In this document: positions 1 through 6,501 of the stretch, piece by piece
Layout of the letters: each line of letters starts with the position of its first letter
Numbering within the stretch: the stretch's first letter is position 1
Assembly (NCBI GenBank): GCA_943325435.2
Contig: CALPPK020000035.1
Coordinates: forward strand, 1 to 7,910
Length of the DNA stretch: 7,910 bases
Reading direction: 5' to 3'
Source: Bifidobacterium breve
GTDB taxonomy: Bacteria; Actinomycetota; Acidimicrobiia; Acidimicrobiales; Ilumatobacteraceae
The notes under the pieces: model-generated
What the model was told of the DNA's origin: nothing
The model's input: only the letters and a program-made list of their open reading frames with translations
Databases searched by the model: none
Position numbers and translations under genes: made by a program

Positions 1-134
1 CTGCAATCACCGAAGCCGTCTCATACGTTGGCGGCATGACCGACCGCTTTGCTTGTCGCCAAGCTGTCACCCTTCTTGATTACCCAGCAGACAAATTGCC
101 GCAAGGCATCGACACCTTGTTGTCAGACAAATAG
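1..134 (+). CDS. dgt: dGTP triphosphohydrolase-like protein, C-terminal fragment (5' end outside window)
   Basis: The frame beginning at base 3 is open from the left edge to a TAG at 132-134 and gives 43 residues ending LLSDK. The segment SYVGGMTDRFACRQAV (residues 7-22 of the fragment) resembles the conserved DY-(I/V)-AGMTDRFA helix near the C-terminus of bacterial deoxyguanosinetriphosphate triphosphohydrolases, HD-domain enzymes that cut dNTPs to deoxynucleosides and triphosphate. The catalytic HD residues lie outside the window, so activity cannot be judged. The gene points toward rpmA and ends 12 nt before a shared terminator. It is the only credible plus-strand gene here. Family assignment rests on this short motif alone; another HD-domain phosphohydrolase with the same C-terminal helix is possible. 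Confidence 0.72.
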   Translation, partial: AITEAVSYVGGMTDRFACRQAVTLLDYPADKLPQGIDTLLSDK

Positions 135-146
135 ATTCCAGAAACG

Positions 147-176
147 CAAAAGGCACACCCGAAGGTGTGCCTTTTG
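147..176. terminator. Bidirectional intrinsic terminator between convergent dgt-like gene and rpmA
   Basis: A perfect 13-bp inverted repeat (147-159 with 164-176) encloses a 4-base loop at 160-163. The stem has a GC-rich middle (GGCACACC / GGTGTGCC) and an AAAA/TTTT base, so each strand ends its hairpin in a run of U. On the minus strand the loop reads C(UUCG)G, the classic extra-stable tetraloop; on the plus strand it is c(CGAA)g. It lies 12 nt after the dgt-like stop and 19 nt after the rpmA stop. The U-tract is short (four, with further Us a little downstream on the minus strand), so efficiency is uncertain. Confidence 0.88.
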
Positions 177-195
177 AAAAATATGTAGGTCTTGG

Positions 196-462
196 TTATT
201 CAGCAGCTGGCTCAATAGGAAGAACGTCAACAATTTTGCGGCCTTTACGCTCGCCAAACTTTACGTTTCCATTGACCATTGCGAACAATGTGTCGTCTTT
301 ACCAATGCCGACATTCTTACCTGGATGGGTACGAGTGCCGCGTTGACGAATAAGAATTGTGCCTGCAGTGATAAGTGTTCCGTCGAACACCTTTACGCCA
401 AGTCGTTGTGCATTTGAGTCGCGGCCGTTACGTGTAGAACCGCCGCCTTTAGTCTTTGACAT
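196..462 (-). CDS. rpmA: 50S ribosomal protein L27
   Basis: The 88-residue product is a bacterial ribosomal protein L27, whose flexible N-terminus reaches toward the peptidyl-transferase centre of the large subunit. The hallmark N-terminal motif [12 protein letters not shown] is at residues 5-16, followed by QRLGVK and the [18 protein letters not shown] core at about 39-56. The N-terminus is MSKTKGGG, so there is no cleaved pro-extension of the kind seen in Firmicutes L27. The length is typical. The start is the ATG at 462-460. The SD-like AAAGG at 473-477 lies inside the last codons of rplU, and only 6 nt separate the genes, which suggests translational coupling. In most actinobacteria obgE follows; here the transcription unit instead ends at a hairpin 19 nt after the stop. 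Confidence 0.98.
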   Translation of the reverse strand: MSKTKGGGSTRNGRDSNAQRLGVKVFDGTLITAGTILIRQRGTRTHPGKNVGIGKDDTLFAMVNGNVKFGERKGRKIVDVLPIEPAAE

Positions 463-468
463 GGTTGA

Positions 469-780
469 TCAGCCTTTCGCGATGGATGTGATTTCAACAA
501 GAGAATATTGCTGGCGGTGACCAAAGCGACGACGCTGATTGGTGCGCTTTTTGTATGTGAAGCCGTTGATCTTCACTCCCTTTTCGGTACCGATGACGCG
601 TCCTTTGACGGATGCGCCCTTCAACTGGTCTGGAGTTGAGAGCACCGTGGTGCCGTCAACAAGGAGAACGGGTATGAGGGAGACCTCGGTACCGTCTTCG
701 ACGTGCAAGAGCTCAAGCTGGACCTTTTGGCCCTGAGAGACTTTTTCTTGTTTGCCACCTGAGGCGATTACTGCGTACAT
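469..780 (-). CDS. rplU: 50S ribosomal protein L21
   Basis: The 103-residue product is ribosomal protein L21, a 23S-rRNA-binding large-subunit protein. The start MYAVIASGGKQ is the usual L21 N-terminus, and the basic segment at residues 70-92 (KINGFTYKKRTNQRRRFGHR and on) matches the C-terminal family signature with its GHRQ element. Length is as expected for the family. It is first of the rplU-rpmA pair, the nearly universal bacterial arrangement. The ATG at 780-778 is the natural start. Upstream the only SD-like bases are an AGG at 793-795, 12 nt away and inside a small palindrome, so initiation may be weak or controlled by leader structure. Confidence 0.98.
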   Translation of the reverse strand: MYAVIASGGKQEKVSQGQKVQLELLHVEDGTEVSLIPVLLVDGTTVLSTPDQLKGASVKGRVIGTEKGVKINGFTYKKRTNQRRRFGHRQQYSLVEITSIAKG

Positions 781-857
781 AGCGGGTTTAAACCTATCTG
801 CGGGTTGGGGTTACGACAATCGCCGAACCGATGTTTTAGGGGGATTGGAGAAATTTC
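781..857 (-). promoter_or_regulatory. rplU 5' leader / intergenic region with competing inverted repeats
   Basis: These 77 nt separate the RNase gene from rplU. Read on the minus strand they hold an imperfect hairpin at 829-809 (GGTTCGGC, loop GATT, GTCG, one bulged T, AACC; one G-U pair), then a second AACC at 806-803, then the palindrome GGTTTAAACC at 794-785 that contains the only SD-like AGG. The GGTT of the palindrome could pair with either upstream AACC, so alternative foldings are possible. I see no convincing -35/-10 pair and no U-tract after the hairpin, so it does not look like an intrinsic terminator. L21 leader autoregulation is known in some bacteria; relevance here is inference. 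Confidence 0.4.
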
Positions 858-2537
858 TTAGTTGAGAAGGCCGAAATCGACCTTGAATCCGAGGCCAGCA
901 CATTCTGGGCACTCGATGGCAAAGGCCGTGGACAGGCCCTCCCCGATTCGTTTACGAGTCATCTCGACGAGACCTAGTTCAGAAATATCAAAGACCTGGG
1001 TTCGGGTCTTGTCTCGACTGAGGGCTTGGCGGAACGAATCGATGACCTTGCGACGGTTGTCTTTGATCTCCATGTCGATGAAGTCAATAACAATGATTCC
1101 ACCGATATCGCGAAGACGTAACTGACGCGCCACTTCTTCGGCTGCTTCCAAGTTGTTCTGGAAAACCGTTTGTTCAAGGTTTGAAGTACCGACGTTTTTG
1201 CCGGTGTTTACGTCGATAACCGTGAGGGCTTCCGTGTGCTCGATAATCAACGAGCCACCAGATGGCAACCACACCTTGCGATCAAGAGCCTTGTGCAATT
1301 GCTCGTGAATATGTTGCGTCTCGAACAAAGAAATCGGTTCAACTTCTCTGTCGAAGAATTCAATGCGATCTGCAAGTTCTGGGTTGAAAGCAGATACGTA
1401 ACCATGAACTTCTTCGTATAAAGCCCAGTCGTCGATAAGGACGCTGCGATATTCAGCATTGAACTCTTCGCGAATGGTGCGGACTGCAAGTTCTGGTTCG
1501 CGATATAACAATTCAGGACCAGTTGACTTAGCAGCTGCTTCTTCAATCTTGGCCCACTCTTCAAGCAAACGAGTCATATCGGCAGTGAGTTCATGCTCTG
1601 TTGCATGTTCTGCAGCAGTACGAACAATGACGCCGTGATGTGCTGGTTTCACACGATCAAGAATGTGGCGAAGACGACGACGTTCTGTATCAGCAAGACG
1701 CTTTGAGATGCCGTATGTCTTTGAATTGGGAATCAACACCACGAATCGGCCAGGAAGAGAAACTTCCTGCGTCAGACGAGCACCTTTTGCGCCAATTGGA
1801 TTTTTCGTGACTTGGCACAGAATCATTTGACGGGAACGAAGGATGTGCTCGATGCGAGCAGTGTCTTTCGTTTCAACGTCTTCTGGGTCGTACTGCACGT
1901 CACCGCGATACAACACAGCGTTCTTTGGTGTTGAGATATCAACAAATGCTGCTTCCATTCCGGGAAGAACGTTTTGCACGCGACCGTGGTAGATGTTTCC
2001 GTGAATCTGACCGACATCATCTGCCGGACGACTGACGTAATGCTCCATCAGGCTGCGGCCTTCCATGACAGCAACCTGGGTGACTCCGTCTCGAACCTGC
2101 ACACACATTTGGTAACGGCCAACCGGACGACCATTGCGCTCACGGCCTTTGCGGCGTTCGATGATTTCAGCGTCCACCTCTGGTCCGCGCAACGCTGGTC
2201 CGCCACCGGAACGAGATTTACCTCGACCGCCGCGACGGCGCTTCTTGTTGCCAGATGACTCGCCATTTGAACTGGCTGCTGGTGCTGGTGCAGCCGACGG
2301 ACGGGTGTCACCAATCTGTGGTTTGCGATTCGGGTCAGCTATCTGGCCTGCGGGACGCGCACCTGGGCCCTTTGGAGCTGTTTCTGCACTGGCAGATCCA
2401 TCAGCTGACTTGGTGCGATTTTTCCCGCCACGAGAACCACGACGGCGCTTCTTCGGACCTGACTGGCCCTCGCCTTGCGTGCTTCGCTGCTCTGTGTAAT
2501 CGGCTGTCGATTTATCGGCAGAACCGTTCGTGTCCAT
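858..2537 (-). CDS. rng: Rne/Rng family endoribonuclease (RNase E/G)
   Basis: The 559-residue product is an RNase E/G single-strand endoribonuclease, which cuts AU-rich RNA in mRNA decay and rRNA/tRNA processing. Residues 1-135 are a low-complexity Pro/Ala/Gly-rich arm with two basic blocks (KKRRRGSRGGKNR, 29-41; KKRRRGGRGKSR, 98-109). The conserved core begins near 142. An S1 RNA-binding domain spans about 178-260 (GNIYHGRVQNVLPGMEAAFVD), then the 5'-sensor/RNase H-like region. The DNase I-like subdomain carries both expected metal-binding aspartates, D442 (VIDVNTGKN) and D485 (VIDFIDM). The Zn-link CPEC is at 543-546. The protein stops 13 residues later and so lacks the C-terminal small domain of E. 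coli RNase E/G. The start is fixed by a good SD (GAAGGG, 2544-2549) and an in-frame TGA at 2550-2552. It lies between rodA and rplU. Whether to call it rne or rng is ambiguous. Confidence 0.95.
   Translation of the reverse strand: MDTNGSADKSTADYTEQRSTQGEGQSGPKKRRRGSRGGKNRTKSADGSASAETAPKGPGARPAGQIADPNRKPQIGDTRPSAAPAPAASSNGESSGNKKRRRGGRGKSRSGGGPALRGPEVDAEIIERRKGRERNGRPVGRYQMCVQVRDGVTQVAVMEGRSLMEHYVSRPADDVGQIHGNIYHGRVQNVLPGMEAAFVDISTPKNAVLYRGDVQYDPEDVETKDTARIEHILRSRQMILCQVTKNPIGAKGARLTQEVSLPGRFVVLIPNSKTYGISKRLADTERRRLRHILDRVKPAHHGVIVRTAAEHATEHELTADMTRLLEEWAKIEEAAAKSTGPELLYREPELAVRTIREEFNAEYRSVLIDDWALYEEVHGYVSAFNPELADRIEFFDREVEPISLFETQHIHEQLHKALDRKVWLPSGGSLIIEHTEALTVIDVNTGKNVGTSNLEQTVFQNNLEAAEEVARQLRLRDIGGIIVIDFIDMEIKDNRRKVIDSFRQALSRDKTRTQVFDISELGLVEMTRKRIGEGLSTAFAIECPECAGLGFKVDFGLLN
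2211..2453 (-). repeat. Duplicated basic RNA-binding-type arm in the RNase N-terminus
   Basis: The N-terminal extension contains two near-copies of the pattern KKRRRGxRGxxxR at residues 29-41 and 98-109, separated by a Pro/Ala-rich spacer. At the DNA level both copies share cgacggcgcttctt on the plus strand. Arginine/glycine-rich arms of this kind often contact RNA, but nothing here identifies the ligand. The region lies outside the conserved catalytic core and is probably disordered. Confidence 0.7.
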
Positions 2538-2543
2538 GAAATT

Positions 2544-2549
2544 CCCTTC
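2544..2549 (-). promoter_or_regulatory. Shine-Dalgarno site that fixes the RNase start
   Basis: GAAGGG on the minus strand lies 6 nt upstream of the ATG at 2537-2535. The in-frame TGA at 2552-2550 rules out any longer N-terminus, so this ATG is the furthest upstream start possible. It is the clearest SD in the window; most other genes here appear to start by coupling to the preceding stop codon. Confidence 0.85.
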
Positions 2550-2555
2550 TCACGT

Positions 2556-2571
2556 CGCGCAAACAAGCGCG
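2556..2571 (-). other. Small GC hairpin just upstream of the RNase Shine-Dalgarno
   Basis: CGCGC at 2556-2560 and GCGCG at 2567-2571 form a 5-bp GC-only stem with a 6-base loop (TTGTTT on the minus strand), 6 nt upstream of the SD site. It lies in the 105-nt gap between rodA and the RNase gene, the longest gap in the window. A U-rich loop beside a strong stem is the sort of feature RNase E can act on, and E. coli rne is feedback-regulated through 5'-UTR hairpins; a similar role here is only a suggestion. No clear promoter was seen in the rest of the gap. Confidence 0.4.
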
Positions 2572-2642
2572 CCATGCGGATCTGGCTGCTGCCATAGGTG
2601 GCGCAACCGATCCTCGGCCATTTCTAAGGATAGCCCCGTTAG

Positions 2643-3815
2643 TTACCTGAAGCGCCGCATATGAACGCTTTGGACCATGCCAATCATGATGGCAAAGGCC
2701 ACCGTGTGGGACCCGCCATAGGAAACAAAGGGCAATGGCACCCCCGAAACAGGCGTGATACCCATTGTCATACCGATGTTCTGGAACCCCTGCCACAAAA
2801 TTATGGTGAAGACTCCGGCACAGAGCAAGGTGCCTAAACGGTCCTGGCACAGCTGCGCTGTCCGATAGATCCGCCATAGGACCACGCCAAATAACCCAAG
2901 TACTATGCCCCCGCCCAACATGCCGAACTGCTCACCAATTGCCGAGAAGATGAAGTCGGTTGATTGCACCGGAATAAACGAGCCATTGGTCAGCGGCCCA
3001 GACAGGTATCCCTTGCCCCAGAAGCCACCAGTTGATACTGCACGCTTGGCAAAACGAACTTGCAGAATGAGCTGCTGCAGACTGGCCGAATCAGAGTTCT
3101 GATTCAAGAATCCCGTGATTCGACGCAACTGGTAATCCTTGACCAGCCCAGAGATCACTCCCCCAACAGCAGAGAAAACCGCAATAGATGTAATCAAGGC
3201 GATGTACCGAAGACGAGCCCCCGCCACGAGCAACACACCCATTGCTGAAGCGACGAGCACAGATGCTGAACCGAGGTCAGGTTCGATGCCTACGAGAAAG
3301 ACCGGAACACCAATGATGAAGAGAGCTTGAATGAAACGCTCATACGGAAGGTCTTCCCCATCTTCTTCAGACAAAAACCCGCACAAAAATAGCAGTGATG
3401 TTGCCTTTGCCAACTCCGACGGCTGAACCGCAATTGGTCCGATATCGAAGGACAGTCGGGCACCGCCTGTTACGGAACCTGCAACGAAAACCAAAACCAG
3501 CAATAGCAACGTGATGGCATAAAACATTTCAGCATTGCCTCGCAATTGCACATAGTCAATCCACATGACGACCACCATGACAACGATGGCAATCAAGACG
3601 AACACAATCTGTCGTTGAACGGTTTGAAAAGGATCCACACCACGATTCATCAATTTCATTCGAGTCGCAGAATAAATGGCGAAGGCACCAATGATTGTTA
3701 AAGCAGCAACAGCTGACATCAGAATCCAATCGATATTTCGGGTTGGGGCCGCAAAACCTCTCTTGATATTGCCCAAGCCAGAGTCAGGCCGACGTGTAAA
3801 CAATGTTCTGCTCAT
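2643..3815 (-). CDS. rodA: Peptidoglycan glycosyltransferase RodA (SEDS family)
   Basis: The 390-residue product is a SEDS-family integral membrane glycosyltransferase that polymerises lipid II into glycan strands during cell elongation, paired with PBP2. About ten hydrophobic segments are visible (near 28-50, 69-88, 98-114, 136-148, 161-176, 180-197, 203-222, 297-316, 328-348, 368-386). Family motifs are QPSELAK (131-137), EPDLGSA (178-184), STDFIFSAIGEQFG (285-298) and PLPFVSYGGS (360-369). D287 in the TDF motif corresponds to the Asp shown to be essential in RodA proteins. It sits in the long extracytoplasmic loop between TM7 and TM8. The start ATG overlaps the PBP2 stop by one base (TAATG), implying coupled translation. 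FtsW is the alternative family member, but position beside PBP2 and mreBCD favours RodA. It is the last gene of the elongation operon. Confidence 0.95.
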   Translation of the reverse strand: MSRTLFTRRPDSGLGNIKRGFAAPTRNIDWILMSAVAALTIIGAFAIYSATRMKLMNRGVDPFQTVQRQIVFVLIAIVVMVVVMWIDYVQLRGNAEMFYAITLLLLVLVFVAGSVTGGARLSFDIGPIAVQPSELAKATSLLFLCGFLSEEDGEDLPYERFIQALFIIGVPVFLVGIEPDLGSASVLVASAMGVLLVAGARLRYIALITSIAVFSAVGGVISGLVKDYQLRRITGFLNQNSDSASLQQLILQVRFAKRAVSTGGFWGKGYLSGPLTNGSFIPVQSTDFIFSAIGEQFGMLGGGIVLGLFGVVLWRIYRTAQLCQDRLGTLLCAGVFTIILWQGFQNIGMTMGITPVSGVPLPFVSYGGSHTVAFAIMIGMVQSVHMRRFR

Positions 3816-5980
3816 TAGTCACGCACCGAAGAACCAACGCCGACCAGACATAAAGGGTTCGGCAATAACTGAGGCGACGCCACCGCGTAACTAGCGGTGT
3901 CTAACGGATCAGCCGGAACTGCCTTAGCTACAGTCGTTTTCCCAGCGAGTGCGGTGTACACACACTTCACAACCGGTGCTGCAGCTCGTGACCCGTACCC
4001 ACACTTTTCCAAATATGCAACAACCGAGTACGGCTGCTTCGGGTCTTTACTAAACGAGCCAAAGACAGACGAGTCATTCCACGGAAGATTTCCAGCACCT
4101 TGCGCAGTGCCGGTCTTTCCCGCAATTGGCAGTGACTTTTTAGGGTACGAGCGGAACAATTTTTCGCCAGTAGTTGAGTGGTAGATATCGGAACGAACAC
4201 CGGGACCATTGATAACGCGGGTCAATCCCTGAACAATAGGCTCAACGATTTCAGGTCGAGCCCCAATATCGCGAACAACTTGTGGTTCAGCGAAACTCTG
4301 CAACACCGTGCTCTTCGTAAGGTCCACACGACCTGATTTTCCGTTCGGAGTGCCAGGCGCCAAGATCGCATGCACAACTCGTGGCCTCATCACATAACCA
4401 CCGTTCGCCAGGGTTCCGTACGCAACGGCCAACTGCAGGGGTGATGCAGACAACAGACCTTGACCAATTGAAAACTGAACATTGTCTCCGACGTAGAAGC
4501 CCCTACCCTCTTCTTTCGCAATAGCACCACTCGCGGCAAGACGTTGCTTCAGAGATTTACTCGGAATTGTCCCAATGAATTCATAAGGCAGATCTATCTC
4601 TGTTGGGGAACCGAACCCGAACAAGCGAACTTGCTCTTCAAGTACAGGCTTGTTTCCACGTTGAGTGAAGATCTGTTCGCCAATCTTGTAAAAGAAAACG
4701 TCAGATGAAACAGCGAGTGCGGTTACAACATTGATACGACCGTATTTACATGGCGCACCATTTCCACATACAGCGTTCTTGAAAACACACTTAACGTTCA
4801 ACTGACAGCGTTCCTTAGGAATGCTCTCCAGTTTGTACGTTCCTTCGTCTTTCAATGTGTACTTAGTTCCGCCAGCTAATTGGCCAGTGTTCAGAGCTGC
4901 AAATGCCACAAATGGTTTGAAAGCAGAACCCAAGTTATAGCGGCCAGAAATTGCGCGATTTACCAAGATTGATTGGTCAGGGTCCTTTGTTACCGGAAAC
5001 AATTCGCCAAACTTCTCAGAAGAGATTCCTGCGTTAAACCAGCGGTTATCAAAGTTCGGATAGCTTGCCATCGCAACCACCTCACCTGTTTCATGATTCA
5101 ACACAACAGTAGAGCCAGCTGGTGCTTTGTAATACGTGATCTCAGGGTATGCAGGGTCTGGTTGTCCAAAAGACAGCACTGTCGGAGCCTCCGTACGTCG
5201 ACGCACCATTAATTCGGTCTGAAGTGCTTGTTCCGTAAATTGCTGAATATCCAGATTGATTGACAACTGAAGGTCATTGCCGGGAATTGGTTCTTTGCGT
5301 TCGATTAACCGAAGTATTCGACCACGCGAGTCCACCTCGTATTTCACATAACCCGACTTACCGCGCAGGGTCGACTCATAGGTTTGTTCAACACCGAATT
5401 GCCCAACGCGAGCGTCCGGGTCGTACCCAAGATTCTTGTAGTACGTGGTTTCTTCCGCGCGTATCGCGCCGAGAAACCCGAGGACATGACTTGCCATGGG
5501 TGCATACGGGTATTCGCGACGCCACGTCTCAATGATGTCAATCCCCGGATAATCCTCAGAGCGTTCCCGCAGGAATATTGCTAAATCTTCTGAAACATCT
5601 TCTTTCAGCGGCACCGGCTGAAGTTGGTTGTACCTCTTAGACACATAACGGTCTTCCAATTCCTCTACGGACATATTGAGAGCACCCGATAAACGATTCC
5701 ACATTTGTTGGCGCGCTAACGGGCCTGAAATAACAGCTCTGTCGAGGGTAATCGTGAGTAACCGTTCGTTGTCAGCCATAATTCGACCCTTAATGTCAAA
5801 AATACGGCCGCGCTCTGACGTCAATTTCACAGTACGCGTCCGCACTTCTTGAACGCGCTGTTCTAGACCTGGCGCATCGACTGCTTGCAGGAACCACAAC
5901 CGAACGGTCAGCAACGAACCGAGCAACATCGCGACGGTCGCAAGAATCGCCAATCGCGACATTCTGCTTTCGCGCGGCAT
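3815..5980 (-). CDS. mrdA: Penicillin-binding protein 2 (class B transpeptidase, elongasome)
   Basis: The 721-residue product is a monofunctional D,D-transpeptidase that cross-links peptidoglycan during elongation. A single N-terminal membrane anchor lies at about 8-31. The pedestal/dimerisation domain follows, with RGRIFDIKGRIMADN (57-71) and REYPYAPMASHVLGFLG (155-171). The transpeptidase domain has all three active-site motifs: SAFK (S352 nucleophile, K355), SSD (425-427, the SxD variant also found in E. coli PBP2) and KTG (622-624). An extra stretch at about 262-286 precedes the VVLNHETGEVVAMASYPNF strand. Four cysteines (C392, C398, C405, C411) cluster shortly before SSD, with further ones at C660, C673 and C711. 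The C-terminal 40 residues are unstructured-looking. The gene overlaps mreD and rodA by one base at each end (TAATG), so it is tightly coupled to its partners. A weak SD-like GGTGG lies about 10 nt upstream. Confidence 0.96.
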   Translation of the reverse strand: MPRESRMSRLAILATVAMLLGSLLTVRLWFLQAVDAPGLEQRVQEVRTRTVKLTSERGRIFDIKGRIMADNERLLTITLDRAVISGPLARQQMWNRLSGALNMSVEELEDRYVSKRYNQLQPVPLKEDVSEDLAIFLRERSEDYPGIDIIETWRREYPYAPMASHVLGFLGAIRAEETTYYKNLGYDPDARVGQFGVEQTYESTLRGKSGYVKYEVDSRGRILRLIERKEPIPGNDLQLSINLDIQQFTEQALQTELMVRRRTEAPTVLSFGQPDPAYPEITYYKAPAGSTVVLNHETGEVVAMASYPNFDNRWFNAGISSEKFGELFPVTKDPDQSILVNRAISGRYNLGSAFKPFVAFAALNTGQLAGGTKYTLKDEGTYKLESIPKERCQLNVKCVFKNAVCGNGAPCKYGRINVVTALAVSSDVFFYKIGEQIFTQRGNKPVLEEQVRLFGFGSPTEIDLPYEFIGTIPSKSLKQRLAASGAIAKEEGRGFYVGDNVQFSIGQGLLSASPLQLAVAYGTLANGGYVMRPRVVHAILAPGTPNGKSGRVDLTKSTVLQSFAEPQVVRDIGARPEIVEPIVQGLTRVINGPGVRSDIYHSTTGEKLFRSYPKKSLPIAGKTGTAQGAGNLPWNDSSVFGSFSKDPKQPYSVVAYLEKCGYGSRAAAPVVKCVYTALAGKTTVAKAVPADPLDTASYAVASPQLLPNPLCLVGVGSSVRD

Positions 5981-6501
5981 TAGCGAACAGCCACCGGTTC
6001 AGTGAGTGCCCATCGACATAGTCTCTCGGCCGGAATACTGAGCACTGCATTAAACAGACCAACGATTAGGGCAACAAATAGAACACGTGCGTTCAGAATT
6101 CCAGTAGCACCCGTAATGGTGGACGCGATCGGAAGCAATATCATGCCGATGGCACTGGCAACTGAGCCAAGCAACATTCGTGTCCACCACGTCGGCTCAT
6201 ACACCAATGACTGCCCAACACCCGCGAGATAACCAACGATTGCAAAAACTGCAGCACACAAGCCCATCGGTGTGGTCAAAACCAGGTCATACAACAACCC
6301 AATAATGAATCCGGCAATTGCACCAACATCAGATCCGCGAGCAAGGCCAGCAGATGCCGCTAGCAACACCATGACTTGTAGGCACACGCCGAATGGCCTC
6401 ATGTCGTTAAACACCGTCGTTTGAAGCGCCAACACCATTAGACCAACAAGAACTAAACGCGCATAGCGATTCTCTGCAAACAACAACACTCTTTCGATCA
6501 T
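5980..6501 (-). CDS. mreD: Rod shape-determining protein MreD
   Basis: The 173-residue product is a small polytopic inner-membrane protein of the elongasome that bridges MreC and the synthetic enzymes. Hydrophobic segments lie near 15-31, 36-54, 57-77, 80-97, 108-128 and 135-156. The segment GFIIGLLYDLVLTTPMG (64-80) matches the conserved MreD pattern G-hydrophobic-GLL-x-D-hydrophobic-TPxG. Length is usual for the family. The start ATG overlaps the mreC stop in an ATGA and no Shine-Dalgarno is evident, so translation is probably coupled to mreC. Sequence similarity within MreD is always low, so the call rests on this motif, topology and position between mreC and PBP2. Confidence 0.92.
   Translation of the reverse strand: MIERVLLFAENRYARLVLVGLMVLALQTTVFNDMRPFGVCLQVMVLLAASAGLARGSDVGAIAGFIIGLLYDLVLTTPMGLCAAVFAIVGYLAGVGQSLVYEPTWWTRMLLGSVASAIGMILLPIASTITGATGILNARVLFVALIVGLFNAVLSIPAERLCRWALTEPVAVR

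Noticed and set aside
849..858. Palindrome AGAAATTTCT at the RNase stop codon as an operator
   Set aside because: A 10-bp AT-rich palindrome of this kind is expected by chance, and no promoter elements are placed around it.
2134..2499. 121-residue plus-strand open frame opposite the RNase N-terminus
   Set aside because: It is antisense to a low-complexity Arg/Pro/Ala-coding region, where biased codons keep the opposite strand open. It shows no recognisable motif.
2339..2575. Alternative upstream ATG at 2575 as an RNase start or small leader gene
   Set aside because: It is out of frame with the RNase, whose frame has a TGA at 2550-2552, and most of the frame is a shifted reading of the RNase arm.
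2512..2877. 121-residue minus-strand open frame across the rodA/RNase gap
   Set aside because: It overlaps the conserved rodA C-terminus and the RNase start in another frame, with no domain, and its Cys/His/Trp-rich composition looks like a shifted reading of rodA.
3811..3820. Possible frameshift or gene fusion at the PBP2/rodA junction
   Set aside because: The TAATG is a clean one-base stop-start overlap. Both proteins have complete family motifs and normal lengths, so it is ordinary translational coupling.
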